From the IMG/VR virus record IMGVR_UViG_3300032160_000028, positions 1-35,182 of that record: 35,182 nt of DNA. One strand, 5' to 3'. Under the pieces are notes generated by a model. The model ran no database searches, had not been told where the DNA came from, and saw only the letters and a program-made list of their open reading frames with translations. Source of the DNA: a virus. The position numbers and the translations under genes are program-made. How positions within the stretch are numbered: position 1 is the stretch's first letter; the number at the start of each line of letters is the position of its first letter. Below, piece after piece: positions 28,572-34,934 of this stretch.

Positions 28572-28992
28572 CCGCCGCGGCGCCCGGCCGTTGGACGTCG
28601 AACCGGGTGCGGGAAGCGGGCGTCAGTCCAAACTCAGCCAGGAATTGCTTCAGTCGGGTGAACGCATCGCGCTGGAGCTTCACCGCCGGATGCACCTTGG
28701 AAACCAGAATCCGCCCCTCCCTCCCAAGGATCTGCGTGGCCTCTTGGAGCTCCGCCCACGCAAGGCAATAAGCGCTGAGCCCAGCGCGGTCGAGACGGGT
28801 CACCAGGCCCACGGCACGCAGCTCGGGCACGATGCGCCGCCATTCTACTTTCGCGGCCGCCGGCAACCACGCCGGGCACATCGGGATCCCTGCCGCGGGC
28901 ACCGGTTCGCCCTTTGTCTTCTTCCGTTTTCCCGGATTACCCCGCAAAATCTTGAGTTTTGTCGGGGTAGGTGGGGGCCCTGGCTTAGCCAC
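28537..28992 (-). CDS. terS: Terminase small subunit, P27 family (151 aa)
   Basis: The start MAKPGPPPTPTKLKILRGNP followed by GKRKKTKGEPVP is diagnostic of the P27-type small terminase. A helical body (LPAAAKVEWRRIVPELRAVG, then RLDRAGLSAYCLAWAELQEA) and a C-terminal tail that would contact TerL follow. It would bind the packaging start site; a candidate lies just upstream at 29051-29123. Confidence 0.9.
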   Translation of the reverse strand: MAKPGPPPTPTKLKILRGNPGKRKKTKGEPVPAAGIPMCPAWLPAAAKVEWRRIVPELRAVGLVTRLDRAGLSAYCLAWAELQEATQILGREGRILVSKVHPAVKLQRDAFTRLKQFLAEFGLTPASRTRFDVQRPGAAADEFEQFLGKKA

Positions 28993-29050
28993 GTGAAAAT
29001 TCCTAACCTGCGGGCGCGCGCGATTGGCTGCGGTACGGTCTAGGGCGCGC

Positions 29051-29123
29051 GGCCGGTAAAAATCCGGCCCCCCCTGGGTGGCTATTAGAGATGGGCAATG
29101 GGTACATTAGGCCGGTCTCTAAT
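29051..29123. other. Candidate packaging (cos/pac) region with two inverted repeats
   Basis: The 136-bp gap (28993-29128) between HNH and TerS genes holds GGCCGG/CCGGCC arms (29051-29056, 29064-29069) around TAAAAAT, and ATTAGAGA/TCTCTAAT arms (29084-29091, 29116-29123). HK97-like phages with an HNH gene next to TerS usually have cos in this area. No cut site can be named from sequence. Confidence 0.4.
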
Positions 29124-29128
29124 CGGAA

Positions 29129-29446
29129 TCAGGAAGAGGGTCGGCCGAAGCCGCCGTCGTGGGTCGCGGTCTTCTGGGAGTGGTGAGAGTGGCACTTCCC
29201 TTCGTGATTGGTCGCGTCCCAAAACCTGGGATCGTTGGGGCCGTCGATGGGGACGATGTGATCCACGTCGGTGGCCGGAACCATCCTGCCTTGCCGCTCA
29301 CATTCTACGCACCAGGGATGCGCGGCAAGGAAAGTCAGGCGATAGCGCTGCCAGGCGGCGCCGTAACCGCGCTGGGCCGCGCTGCGGCGCTCGCGCGGGC
29401 GGGGCTCGCAGCGGCGGGGTTGGTGGATGGGGGGACGGTGGGGCAC
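29129..29446 (-). CDS. HNH endonuclease, terminase-associated (105 aa)
   Basis: The HNH/treble-clef pattern is complete: CVECERQGRMVPATDVDHIV with the DH dyad, then WDATNHEGKCHSHHSQKTA with N and H. Small HNH proteins next to terminases help cos cleavage in HK97-like phages. GTG 29446 (start MPHRPPIHQPRRCEPRPRER) is preceded by GGAGG. The basic N-terminus would hold DNA. Confidence 0.9.
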   Translation of the reverse strand: MPHRPPIHQPRRCEPRPRERRSAAQRGYGAAWQRYRLTFLAAHPWCVECERQGRMVPATDVDHIVPIDGPNDPRFWDATNHEGKCHSHHSQKTATHDGGFGRPSS

Positions 29447-29461
29447 CAGCGGCCTCCGCGG

Positions 29462-29881
29462 TCACTCGCTGACCTTGCTTTCGAGGCGGCGGCCTTCGGA
29501 GCTGGGGGCGACGACGTAGAGCTGGCGGCCGACGCTGACGCTCAGGCCGAGGTAGTAGTCGCCGGCCATGCTGCCGGGGCGGTCGCTGATGTTGACGCCA
29601 GGGAACTTGGTCTCGAAGCTGCCGGCCAGGTAGAGCGGCCGCAGCGTCCAGCTCTGCATCGAGCCCCGGAACTCGACGGCGGTGACCACGTGGGGGCGGC
29701 CGGCCAGCGTGACAGGCCTGACGGCGACCGGGCCCGGGGTGGCCATGCCCAGGCGGGTGGCGACGTTGCCGGCTTCGAGCTGGCGCTCGCTGATGCCCAG
29801 GCCGGCCAGAGGCGCGGCGGGCAGGTCATTTTCCTCGTCAATGGCGTCGTAGAGCCGCGCCGGCTCGAAGGCGGAGGCCAT
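29462..29881 (-). CDS. Hypothetical beta-rich protein (139 aa)
   Basis: ATG 29881 opens MASAFEPARLYDAIDEENDL. A short helix (ISERQLEAGNVATRLG) and several strands follow (GPVAVRPVTLAGRPHVVTAV, then MQSWTLRPLYLAGSFETKFP, and YYLGLSVSVGRQLYVVAPSS). No known family was recognised. It overlaps the zinc-ribbon gene upstream by 44 bases in another frame, which suggests that gene's end has been eroded or the genes were joined by recombination. Confidence 0.6.
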   Translation of the reverse strand: MASAFEPARLYDAIDEENDLPAAPLAGLGISERQLEAGNVATRLGMATPGPVAVRPVTLAGRPHVVTAVEFRGSMQSWTLRPLYLAGSFETKFPGVNISDRPGSMAGDYYLGLSVSVGRQLYVVAPSSEGRRLESKVSE

Positions 29882-30101
29882 CAGGCTTTCCCAGCTTGAC
29901 GCTGAATTGCTTGCGGCACGCCTTGTCCTTGCACTGGAGCATCGCGCGAGTGACGATGTTGCCGATCTTGTCACCGCCGCATTGGGGACAGACGATCCGG
30001 CCGTCCGGCCATTTGAGAGAGACCATGTAGCGGAAGCAAACGCCAAGGTCGGCAAAATGACGGACGGCTTCAAGGAGTGTTTGCGGGCCTTGCTCGTTCA
30101 T
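29838..30101 (-). CDS. Zinc-ribbon protein, IS1595-transposase N-terminus-like (87 aa)
   Basis: The middle of this protein (FRYMVSLKWPDGRIVCPQCG, then LQCKDKACRKQFSVKLG) matches the zinc ribbon that opens IS1595-type transposases: two CxxC-like knuckles and KQFSV. Transposases continue with a GTIF segment and a DDE domain, but here the frame turns into the overlap with the next gene. So it is either a truncated transposase start or a stand-alone zinc-ribbon adaptor kept by the phage. Confidence 0.6.
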   Translation of the reverse strand: MNEQGPQTLLEAVRHFADLGVCFRYMVSLKWPDGRIVCPQCGGDKIGNIVTRAMLQCKDKACRKQFSVKLGKPDGLRLRAGAALRRH

Positions 30102-30388
30102 TTTCCACCATTTGCAAAATCAATGTTGTCAACGTGCACCAAAACGGCGCCGGTGGTCGTCTTTGAAAAGAAAAAGAACTTAATGTCTGCGCGGGAATCT
30201 GGTGTCACTCCTATGCTGCCGTCAAAAGGCAACACGCGAAACGTGACCGTTCCAAACCATTTGCCCCCAAGAACGCTAACGCGGGTCCCAATCGGCAGAT
30301 TCTTTTCTAGTTCCGCGTCCACCCGAGCAAAAGCGGCAATCGCCTTATGCGTTGCCGCCCTGATCCTCATTATTTTGGCAGTCGCCAT
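30098..30388 (-). CDS. Hypothetical small beta protein (96 aa)
   Basis: ATG 30388 with AAGGAGAAAG upstream is well supported. After a basic helix (MATAKIMRIRAATHKAIAAF), strands (LPIGTRVSVLGGKWFGTVTF) suggest an SH3-like or KOW-type barrel, which often binds nucleic acid or partner proteins. FFFF in ADIKFFFFSKTT is unusual for a soluble protein. It ends 4 bases into the zinc-ribbon gene. Confidence 0.65.
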   Translation of the reverse strand: MATAKIMRIRAATHKAIAAFARVDAELEKNLPIGTRVSVLGGKWFGTVTFRVLPFDGSIGVTPDSRADIKFFFFSKTTTGAVLVHVDNIDFANGGK

Positions 30389-30398
30389 TGCTTTCTCC

Positions 30399-30597
30399 TT
30401 ACGCAAGCCGGTAGGAGACGTGACCCCAAGTTGCGCGCCCGTGATGAATGCGCTTCCATCCGCAAGCAACTGCTGCCTGGTCAACCAATTCCCATCCATC
30501 CGACCAGAGCAACGTGAAGGGTTGACCGTTAGGGTTGTGGAACCGGAAGGTCTTTCCAGTTCCCCCATTTTGGCACGGAAGTTACGGGATGAGCCAA
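30399..30597 (-). pseudogene. Small gene with apparent frameshift
   Basis: Two short frames join into one sensible protein if a single base is removed near 30560. The first reads LAHPVTSVPKWGNWK before a stop at 30529. The second, shifted frame reads TFRFHNPNGQPFTLLWSDGW and continues ELVDQAAVACGWKRIHHGRA to a stop at 30399, just before the next ribosome site. TTG 30597 is a possible start. This may be a real frameshift, a sequencing error or a small degraded gene. Confidence 0.4.
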
Positions 30598-30605
30598 ATG
30601 GATAG

Positions 30606-30833
30606 TTACCTTTCCAGCTCCTCGCGGTGCGCTTCGAGCGCTGCTTTCGCTTCGAGGCTCTCGGCGTGGACCTTTTGCCAGGCCTCCTTGCTGGCCCGGA
30701 CCTGGCGCCATTTGGCCTCCAGGCGGGTGACCATCGACGGCGTGAATACCGGCGCCGGCGGACTGCCGTTGGTGCCGTTGGTGCCGTTGGTTTGGGCATT
30801 CGTTTGCTCAGTTTTGGCGTGCTGCATTTTCAC
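30606..30833 (-). CDS. Small coiled-coil protein with TNG repeats (75 aa)
   Basis: GTG 30833 with AAGGAGC upstream fits better than ATG 30827. The N-terminus has tandem TNG units (TNAQTNGTNGTNGS), then a Pro/Ala stretch. A long charged helix follows (VTRLEAKWRQVRASKEAWQK, then ESLEAKAALEAHREELER). The tandem triplets mirror short repeats in the DNA. It begins about 40 bases downstream of the large inverted repeat. Function unknown. Confidence 0.65.
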   Translation of the reverse strand: MKMQHAKTEQTNAQTNGTNGTNGSPPAPVFTPSMVTRLEAKWRQVRASKEAWQKVHAESLEAKAALEAHREELER

Positions 30834-30871
30834 GGGTATTGCTCCTTGGTTCAGGGGTCATCGGCGCCCGG

Positions 30872-31019
30872 GGGGCCTTACCCCCCGAGCCTCGTTTGGA
30901 CCTGGAGTTTGCTAGGGTTGCTAGGACACTTAGTGTACGGCCGTCAATGGTTTTCTCATAAGTGTCCTAGCAACCCTAGCAAACTCCAGGTCCAAACGAG
31001 GCTCGGGGGGTAAGGCCCC
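30872..31019. repeat. Perfect 61-bp inverted repeat with 26-base loop
   Basis: Arms 30872-30932 and 30959-31019 are exactly complementary over 61 bases, separated by 30933-30958. It sits in the 265-bp gap between the primase-helicase stop and the next gene, with no gene inside. A perfect hairpin of this length is rarely stable in genomes. Candidate functions are replication origin or single-strand initiation hairpin, strong bidirectional terminator, or recombination site. An assembly fold-back cannot be excluded. Confidence 0.9.
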
Positions 31020-31098
31020 GGGGCCGATAGGGTCCAAAAAACGGTCACAAACAGGCTCTCTGGCGGCGCTCATTTTGGGCACTGGGTTGCTCACTTTT

Positions 31099-33489
31099 TC
31101 ACCTCAGGCAAATGCCGGTGTAGACCCACTCCCGGTCGCCCTCGGCTTGCGAGCGGCGGCGCGCCAGCTCGGGGTATTCGGCCCGTAAATTGCGCCCGAA
31201 GGTGGCGGCATTACCGGCGTGCTCGTCCTGTTCTTCGCACCATGACTTCCAGGCCTTGAAGAGCACGTCGCAACTGATCCAGCCGCCGTTCACCTGGCAG
31301 CGGTCGCGCACAAACGCGCCGACGGGGCTGAGCAGGTCGGCCAGCTCGTTGAGCAGGTCGCGGCCCGAGGGCGGCTGCTGGAAGCGGCGCCGGGCCCGCA
31401 GCCGCGCCCAGCCCTCGATCGCCCACAGCAGGATGCCGGGCAGCTCGGGCAGCAGCCGCTGCAGAAGCTCGGGGTCTTCCTTGTCCTTGAAGCTCTTGAC
31501 CAGCGGCAGGAGGATCATGCGCCCCACCAGGGCGCCGCTGGCGTCGCGCAGCCGCGGCAGCTCGTTGCTGAAAATCATGAAGCGCACCGCCAGCTTGGTG
31601 GTGACCGCCGGCAGGTTCTTGCGGTTCACCGTTTGCGCATCCTCGCCGCTGATGGACAGCAGGCTCTCGGTGATGGTGGCCACGTCGCTGCGGCCGCTGA
31701 TGCGGGCGTCCTGGATGGTGGCCAACGTTTTGCCCAGGAGCGGCGCCAGCCCGAAGTCCTTGGCCAGGCTGCCCAAGGTCGGCGCCACCACGTTGTCGTG
31801 GCCCAGCAGGGCGTGAATCACCCGCGAGATGGTGCCCTTGCCGCTGCGCTGCGGCCCGATCAGGAAGAGGATTTTTTGCTGCCGCGTGTCGGCGGTGAGC
31901 ACGTAGCCGAACCACTCTTGCAGCGTGTCGATGCACGCCTGATCGTTGGGCCAGAGGTCCTCCAGGAAGTACAGCCAGTTGGTCGGCCGCGGGGCCTGGG
32001 GGGCGAAGTCATAATCCAGGCAGTTGACCGAGAAGAACGCCGGCGTGGCCGGCCAGAGGTACTGCGTCTGGCCGGCGTGGAAAGACGGGATGTGCAGCAA
32101 ACCGTTCTGGCAGGCCAGCACCTCGCCGGCGGCGCAGGGGCCGGCGGCCTCGGCGCCGTCCTGGGGGCTGATCCAGGCCGGCGCGCGGACGCCGCCGGCG
32201 AGCACCGTCATGCTCTCGGCGGCACGCAGGGCGTCGCCGACCAGGTTGCCGGTCACCTTGCGGGCAAAGGGGACGGCCTTGTTCTTCTCGCGGGCCTCGG
32301 CCTGGTCGAGCACGTTGAGCTGGTTCATTTCCGCCTTGACGGCGCGGGTCAGCTCGGCCCGGAGCTCCTTGGCCGCCAGCGCCCGGTAGGCGCCGCGCGT
32401 CCAGCGCCACCACTCCTCGCGCCAGAAGCGCAGGGTCAGTCCCTGCTCGTGCGTGCAGCGGGCCTTGAGGTAGAGCGTGGCCAGGCGGTGCGGATCGTCG
32501 GGCGCCTCGAGCGGGCCGGCGCCCTCGCCCGCGCCCTCGTCCCCCCCGGCATGCGGCTCGGAGTGGGGCTTGCCGTTGCCGTTGCTGCTGCTCATCGCCT
32601 CCATGCCGCGCAGGTACTGCTTGATCGAGCGGTCGAAATCAGGCATATCGACTTTGCCGTTCCTCAGGACCTCGCGGCACAGGGCGTAATCGTCAGGGTT
32701 GACGCGGGCCAGCTCGGCGAGCTGCAGCATGAGCTGCGGGTAGCGGAAGATGGCCGCGGTCCCATGTTGAGACACGGCCACGGTGACCAGGTTCTCCAGG
32801 CTGCTGGGCGGCCGCGGCGATGGCAGCTCGGCAGCGGCCAGACTGAGAGGTTCAAGCTGCAGCCGCGGCACTTCCAGCGCGCGGGCCACGGCCACAGCGG
32901 CTTGCCAGCGTGTCTTGAAATTGGCCGCGTCCTGGCAGTGCAGCGCGCTCGGGTCCTTGACGCCGGCGATGGCCAGCTCGAACACCTGGCCGCCAAAGCC
33001 CAGCGCCCCCAACCGGGCGGCGATGTCCTTGACGAAGCGCGTCGCCGTCTCGTCCAGCTCGCGCCAGATATAGACCCGGTCGACGCCGGCCAGGAAGTCG
33101 GCCTGCAAGGTCTGGTGATTGCTGGCGCCGGGGATGCCCAGGCCGGGCAGGTTGTAGAGCCACAGCGTCCAGCAATCGCTTTCGCCCTCGACGATCGGCA
33201 GGTAGCCCAGCCGCGCCGCCTGGTGCAGGCGGTCCTGACCGTAGGCAAAGCTGCCTTTGCCCGGGCCCCAGAAGGTGGTGCCGTCCTTGATGGCCGCGGC
33301 GGTGCGGATGCGCGTGCGCAGCAGCTCGCCGGCCTGGTCGCGGTAGGGGATGGCGACGCCTTTGGGGCTGTCCTCGAGACCCAGCTCCCGCAGCCAGGCG
33401 GCGGGGAGCTGCTTGTGCCTGGCGAGTGCCTCGACGGTCAGCACGGCCGGACGTGCCGGGGCCTGGCTACCGTTGGTTTGATGGGCCAT
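31099..33489 (-). CDS. Phage P4/D5-type primase-helicase (796 aa)
   Basis: A TOPRIM-like region lies near 98-145 (LPIVEGESDCWTLW with Glu101 and DRVYIWRELDETAT with Asp138). After a linker comes the D5 N-like domain, then an SF3 helicase: Walker A GPQRSGKGT (545-553), Walker B TIQDARI (Asp594), sensor IFSNELPRL and Arg657. The C-terminal winged-helix-like part (WISCDVLFKAWKSWCEEQDE) follows. ATG 33489 gives MAHQTNGS; the upstream extension lacks support. It would prime and unwind DNA during phage replication. The only replication gene recognised, so replication likely depends on host polymerase. Confidence 0.9.
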   Translation of the reverse strand: MAHQTNGSQAPARPAVLTVEALARHKQLPAAWLRELGLEDSPKGVAIPYRDQAGELLRTRIRTAAAIKDGTTFWGPGKGSFAYGQDRLHQAARLGYLPIVEGESDCWTLWLYNLPGLGIPGASNHQTLQADFLAGVDRVYIWRELDETATRFVKDIAARLGALGFGGQVFELAIAGVKDPSALHCQDAANFKTRWQAAVAVARALEVPRLQLEPLSLAAAELPSPRPPSSLENLVTVAVSQHGTAAIFRYPQLMLQLAELARVNPDDYALCREVLRNGKVDMPDFDRSIKQYLRGMEAMSSSNGNGKPHSEPHAGGDEGAGEGAGPLEAPDDPHRLATLYLKARCTHEQGLTLRFWREEWWRWTRGAYRALAAKELRAELTRAVKAEMNQLNVLDQAEAREKNKAVPFARKVTGNLVGDALRAAESMTVLAGGVRAPAWISPQDGAEAAGPCAAGEVLACQNGLLHIPSFHAGQTQYLWPATPAFFSVNCLDYDFAPQAPRPTNWLYFLEDLWPNDQACIDTLQEWFGYVLTADTRQQKILFLIGPQRSGKGTISRVIHALLGHDNVVAPTLGSLAKDFGLAPLLGKTLATIQDARISGRSDVATITESLLSISGEDAQTVNRKNLPAVTTKLAVRFMIFSNELPRLRDASGALVGRMILLPLVKSFKDKEDPELLQRLLPELPGILLWAIEGWARLRARRRFQQPPSGRDLLNELADLLSPVGAFVRDRCQVNGGWISCDVLFKAWKSWCEEQDEHAGNAATFGRNLRAEYPELARRRSQAEGDREWVYTGICLR

Positions 33490-33582
33490 CCGTGCTATAA
33501 TCCGGAGCGACTTTGGGGATGATGAAGCGGCCGGCCGGTGCACACCCGCGCCGGCTGCTTTGTTTCACGACGCCTCGTGCCA

Positions 33583-33617
33583 ATCAGTGATCAGTGAGCA
33601 GTGATCAGTGAGCAGTG
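33583..33617. repeat. CAGTGAT/CAGTGAG heptad repeat block
   Basis: Four heptads alternate CAGTGAT, CAGTGAG, CAGTGAT, CAGTGAG, with an extra CAGTG. The block overlaps the end of the gene at 33605-33988 and supplies its stop codon. It is the fourth array of the ACTGATC/TGATCAGT family. Confidence 0.85.
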
Positions 33618-33988
33618 GCCGCGGCGATCTGCTCGGCGCTCGCGCCCATGGGGCCGACGCGGGTCATCTTCCTCAGCCACGCGTGGGCACGACTTCTAAG
33701 GCGCTCGAACTTCTGCCCCAGGTGACTGGCGCTACTATCCAGGCGTGGGTGACAAAGATCCCCGATCGTGGAAATGCGATTCGTTCGCAACCACTCCTGG
33801 AACCAGGGCGTTCGCGCCGGCCGGGCGACCGCGATACTGCGGGCCAGGAGCGCCAGGCAGGCGGAGCACAGCGTGCGCTGCTTATCGGCCCACGTACAGG
33901 GTTCGCCTGTCCGCTCGACGCAGCCAGTGCAGTCCATGTCGGTGCAGCCGCAGACCCAGCACTCACCGATCCGTTTCTTGCTCGTCAT
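33605..33988 (-). CDS. Cys-rich zinc-binding-like protein (127 aa)
   Basis: ATG 33988 overlaps the upstream stop by 4 bases. The N-terminus is cysteine-rich: CWVCGCTDMDC, CVERTGEPC and LCSACL give paired CxxC sites for zinc. Trp and Arg-rich helices follow (WFQEWLRTNRISTIGDLCHP). This resembles small zinc-finger proteins carried by phage early regions. DNA or RNA binding is likely but not shown. Confidence 0.65.
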   Translation of the reverse strand: MTSKKRIGECWVCGCTDMDCTGCVERTGEPCTWADKQRTLCSACLALLARSIAVARPARTPWFQEWLRTNRISTIGDLCHPRLDSSASHLGQKFERLRSRAHAWLRKMTRVGPMGASAEQIAAATAH

Positions 33989-34329
33989 GCGTCCTCCTTG
34001 GTCAGAGCGATCCGCACCGCTTCGTCGTGGCCGGCCACGGCCTCGACCAGGCTGCTGTAGCGCTGGCACCAGCCGTCGCGAGGCCCGTTGAAAATCATCG
34101 TTTCCCACAAGAGCGGCGGCCCGTTGCCAAACTGGTGGTCCAGACCGAGAAAAACGGTCGAGACCGTGATATCGTCAGGGACCGTGATATAGCCAGGCAA
34201 GACCGTTTTGGCGACGAAGACCGTTTTGGCGACGGCACGCTCCGCGCTCTCGTACCACCGGGCCCAGCGCAAGAGGTCAGGTTCGAGCACCGGCTTGCCA
34301 TCCACCAGGATGTAGTTACCTCTTCTCAT
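33985..34329 (-). CDS. Conserved-looking phage early protein (114 aa)
   Basis: ATG 34329 overlaps the upstream stop by 4 bases. MRRGNYILVDGKPVLEPDLL is followed by strands ITVSTVFLGLDHQFGNGPPL and ETMIFNGPRDGWCQRYSSLV, a pattern I recall from small phage hypothetical proteins (FLGLDHxFGxGPP). Function unknown. A run of near-repeat codons (VAKTVFVAKTVLPGYITVPD) marks a small internal duplication. Confidence 0.7.
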   Translation of the reverse strand: MRRGNYILVDGKPVLEPDLLRWARWYESAERAVAKTVFVAKTVLPGYITVPDDITVSTVFLGLDHQFGNGPPLLWETMIFNGPRDGWCQRYSSLVEAVAGHDEAVRIALTKEDA

Positions 34330-34625
34330 ACCGCTCCCTCGCCATGGTGGCGGTCGCTGGCCGGGTGGCGGCAACCGTTCTTGCCGGCCCCGGCGTTTTG
34401 CGGGCAGTCGCGGGCGTAGTGCTCGATCTGCTCGAGTAGCTGTCGAACGATGTCCCGGTTGATCGGCAGGCCCACGGCGTGGGCCACGAAGGCGACGATG
34501 CCGATGCGCTCGAGGAGGCAGGGCAGGCCGGCGTGGGCCGCCGCTTCGTGCTCGTCGAGCACGGCGACGATCTGGTCGCGGGCAGCGCCCATGGCGACCG
34601 CGAGCTGTTCAGGCGTGCGGCTCAT
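34326..34625 (-). CDS. Small hypothetical protein (99 aa); its 3' part lies in the 127-bp repeat
   Basis: ATG 34625 with GGAGG upstream opens MSRTPEQLAVAMGAARDQIV, a helical protein (EHEAAAHAGLPCLLERIGIV) with a tail rich in Cys/His (HYARDCPQNAGAGKNGCRHP). The 127 bases from 34349 to 34475 recur exactly at the window end. The upstream truncated methyltransferase is in the same frame, so read-through would make a fusion. Function unknown. Confidence 0.65.
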   Translation of the reverse strand: MSRTPEQLAVAMGAARDQIVAVLDEHEAAAHAGLPCLLERIGIVAFVAHAVGLPINRDIVRQLLEQIEHYARDCPQNAGAGKNGCRHPASDRHHGEGAV

Positions 34626-34654
34626 CCTCGTCCTCCGTGTAGGGTACTCTGCGT

Positions 34655-34934
34655 TCACGTCAGGATCCTCCGCAGCCCGACCAGCTCGGCCGGCGGCAGT
34701 TGCTCGGATCACAAGAGCGAGATTGATAAGGTCGCCGTAGAGATCCGAAACCGTTTCCTGGGAGCATGGAGGTTTCGCCAGCAGCACGGCCATCGCTCCA
34801 CAGAAGACCTCCCAGTACGAGCGGTGGTCTCCCAGTTCGATGACGATGCGGTCCGCCATCGAGCGCTTGCCGCCGAAGTAGGGTAGAAGCGCGGTGATGG
34901 TCGGGGTCAGAAACTCGGCTGGTTCGGAGCGCAT
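34655..34934 (-). pseudogene. D12-class DNA adenine methyltransferase, truncated N-terminal fragment
   Basis: ATG 34934 opens the AdoMet-binding part of a D12 (Dam-like) methylase: LLPYFGGKRSMADRIV and YWEVFCGAMAVLLAKPP, then DLYGDLINLAL. After about 78 residues the family pattern ends abruptly. The DNA then reads, in another frame, EQLPPAELVGLRRILT followed by a stop, which looks like the natural end of some protein. This suggests an internal deletion near 34705, or an assembly join. A functional enzyme needs about 270 residues including the DPPY motif, which is absent here. Confidence 0.7.

Noticed and set aside
30872-31019. Protelomerase telomere site (linear plasmid-prophage)
   Set aside because: No protelomerase gene is visible and an integrase with tRNA-type attP is present, so the hairpin is more likely origin, terminator or artefact.
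31633-33522. A 629-residue plus-strand frame opposite the primase-helicase
   Set aside because: The minus strand carries intact TOPRIM and SF3 helicase motifs, so this is a shadow.
34326-34934. One continuous 202-residue methyltransferase-fusion protein
   Set aside because: The frame is open, but GGAGG plus ATG at 34625 marks an independent gene, and the methyltransferase pattern stops at residue 78, so fusion looks secondary.
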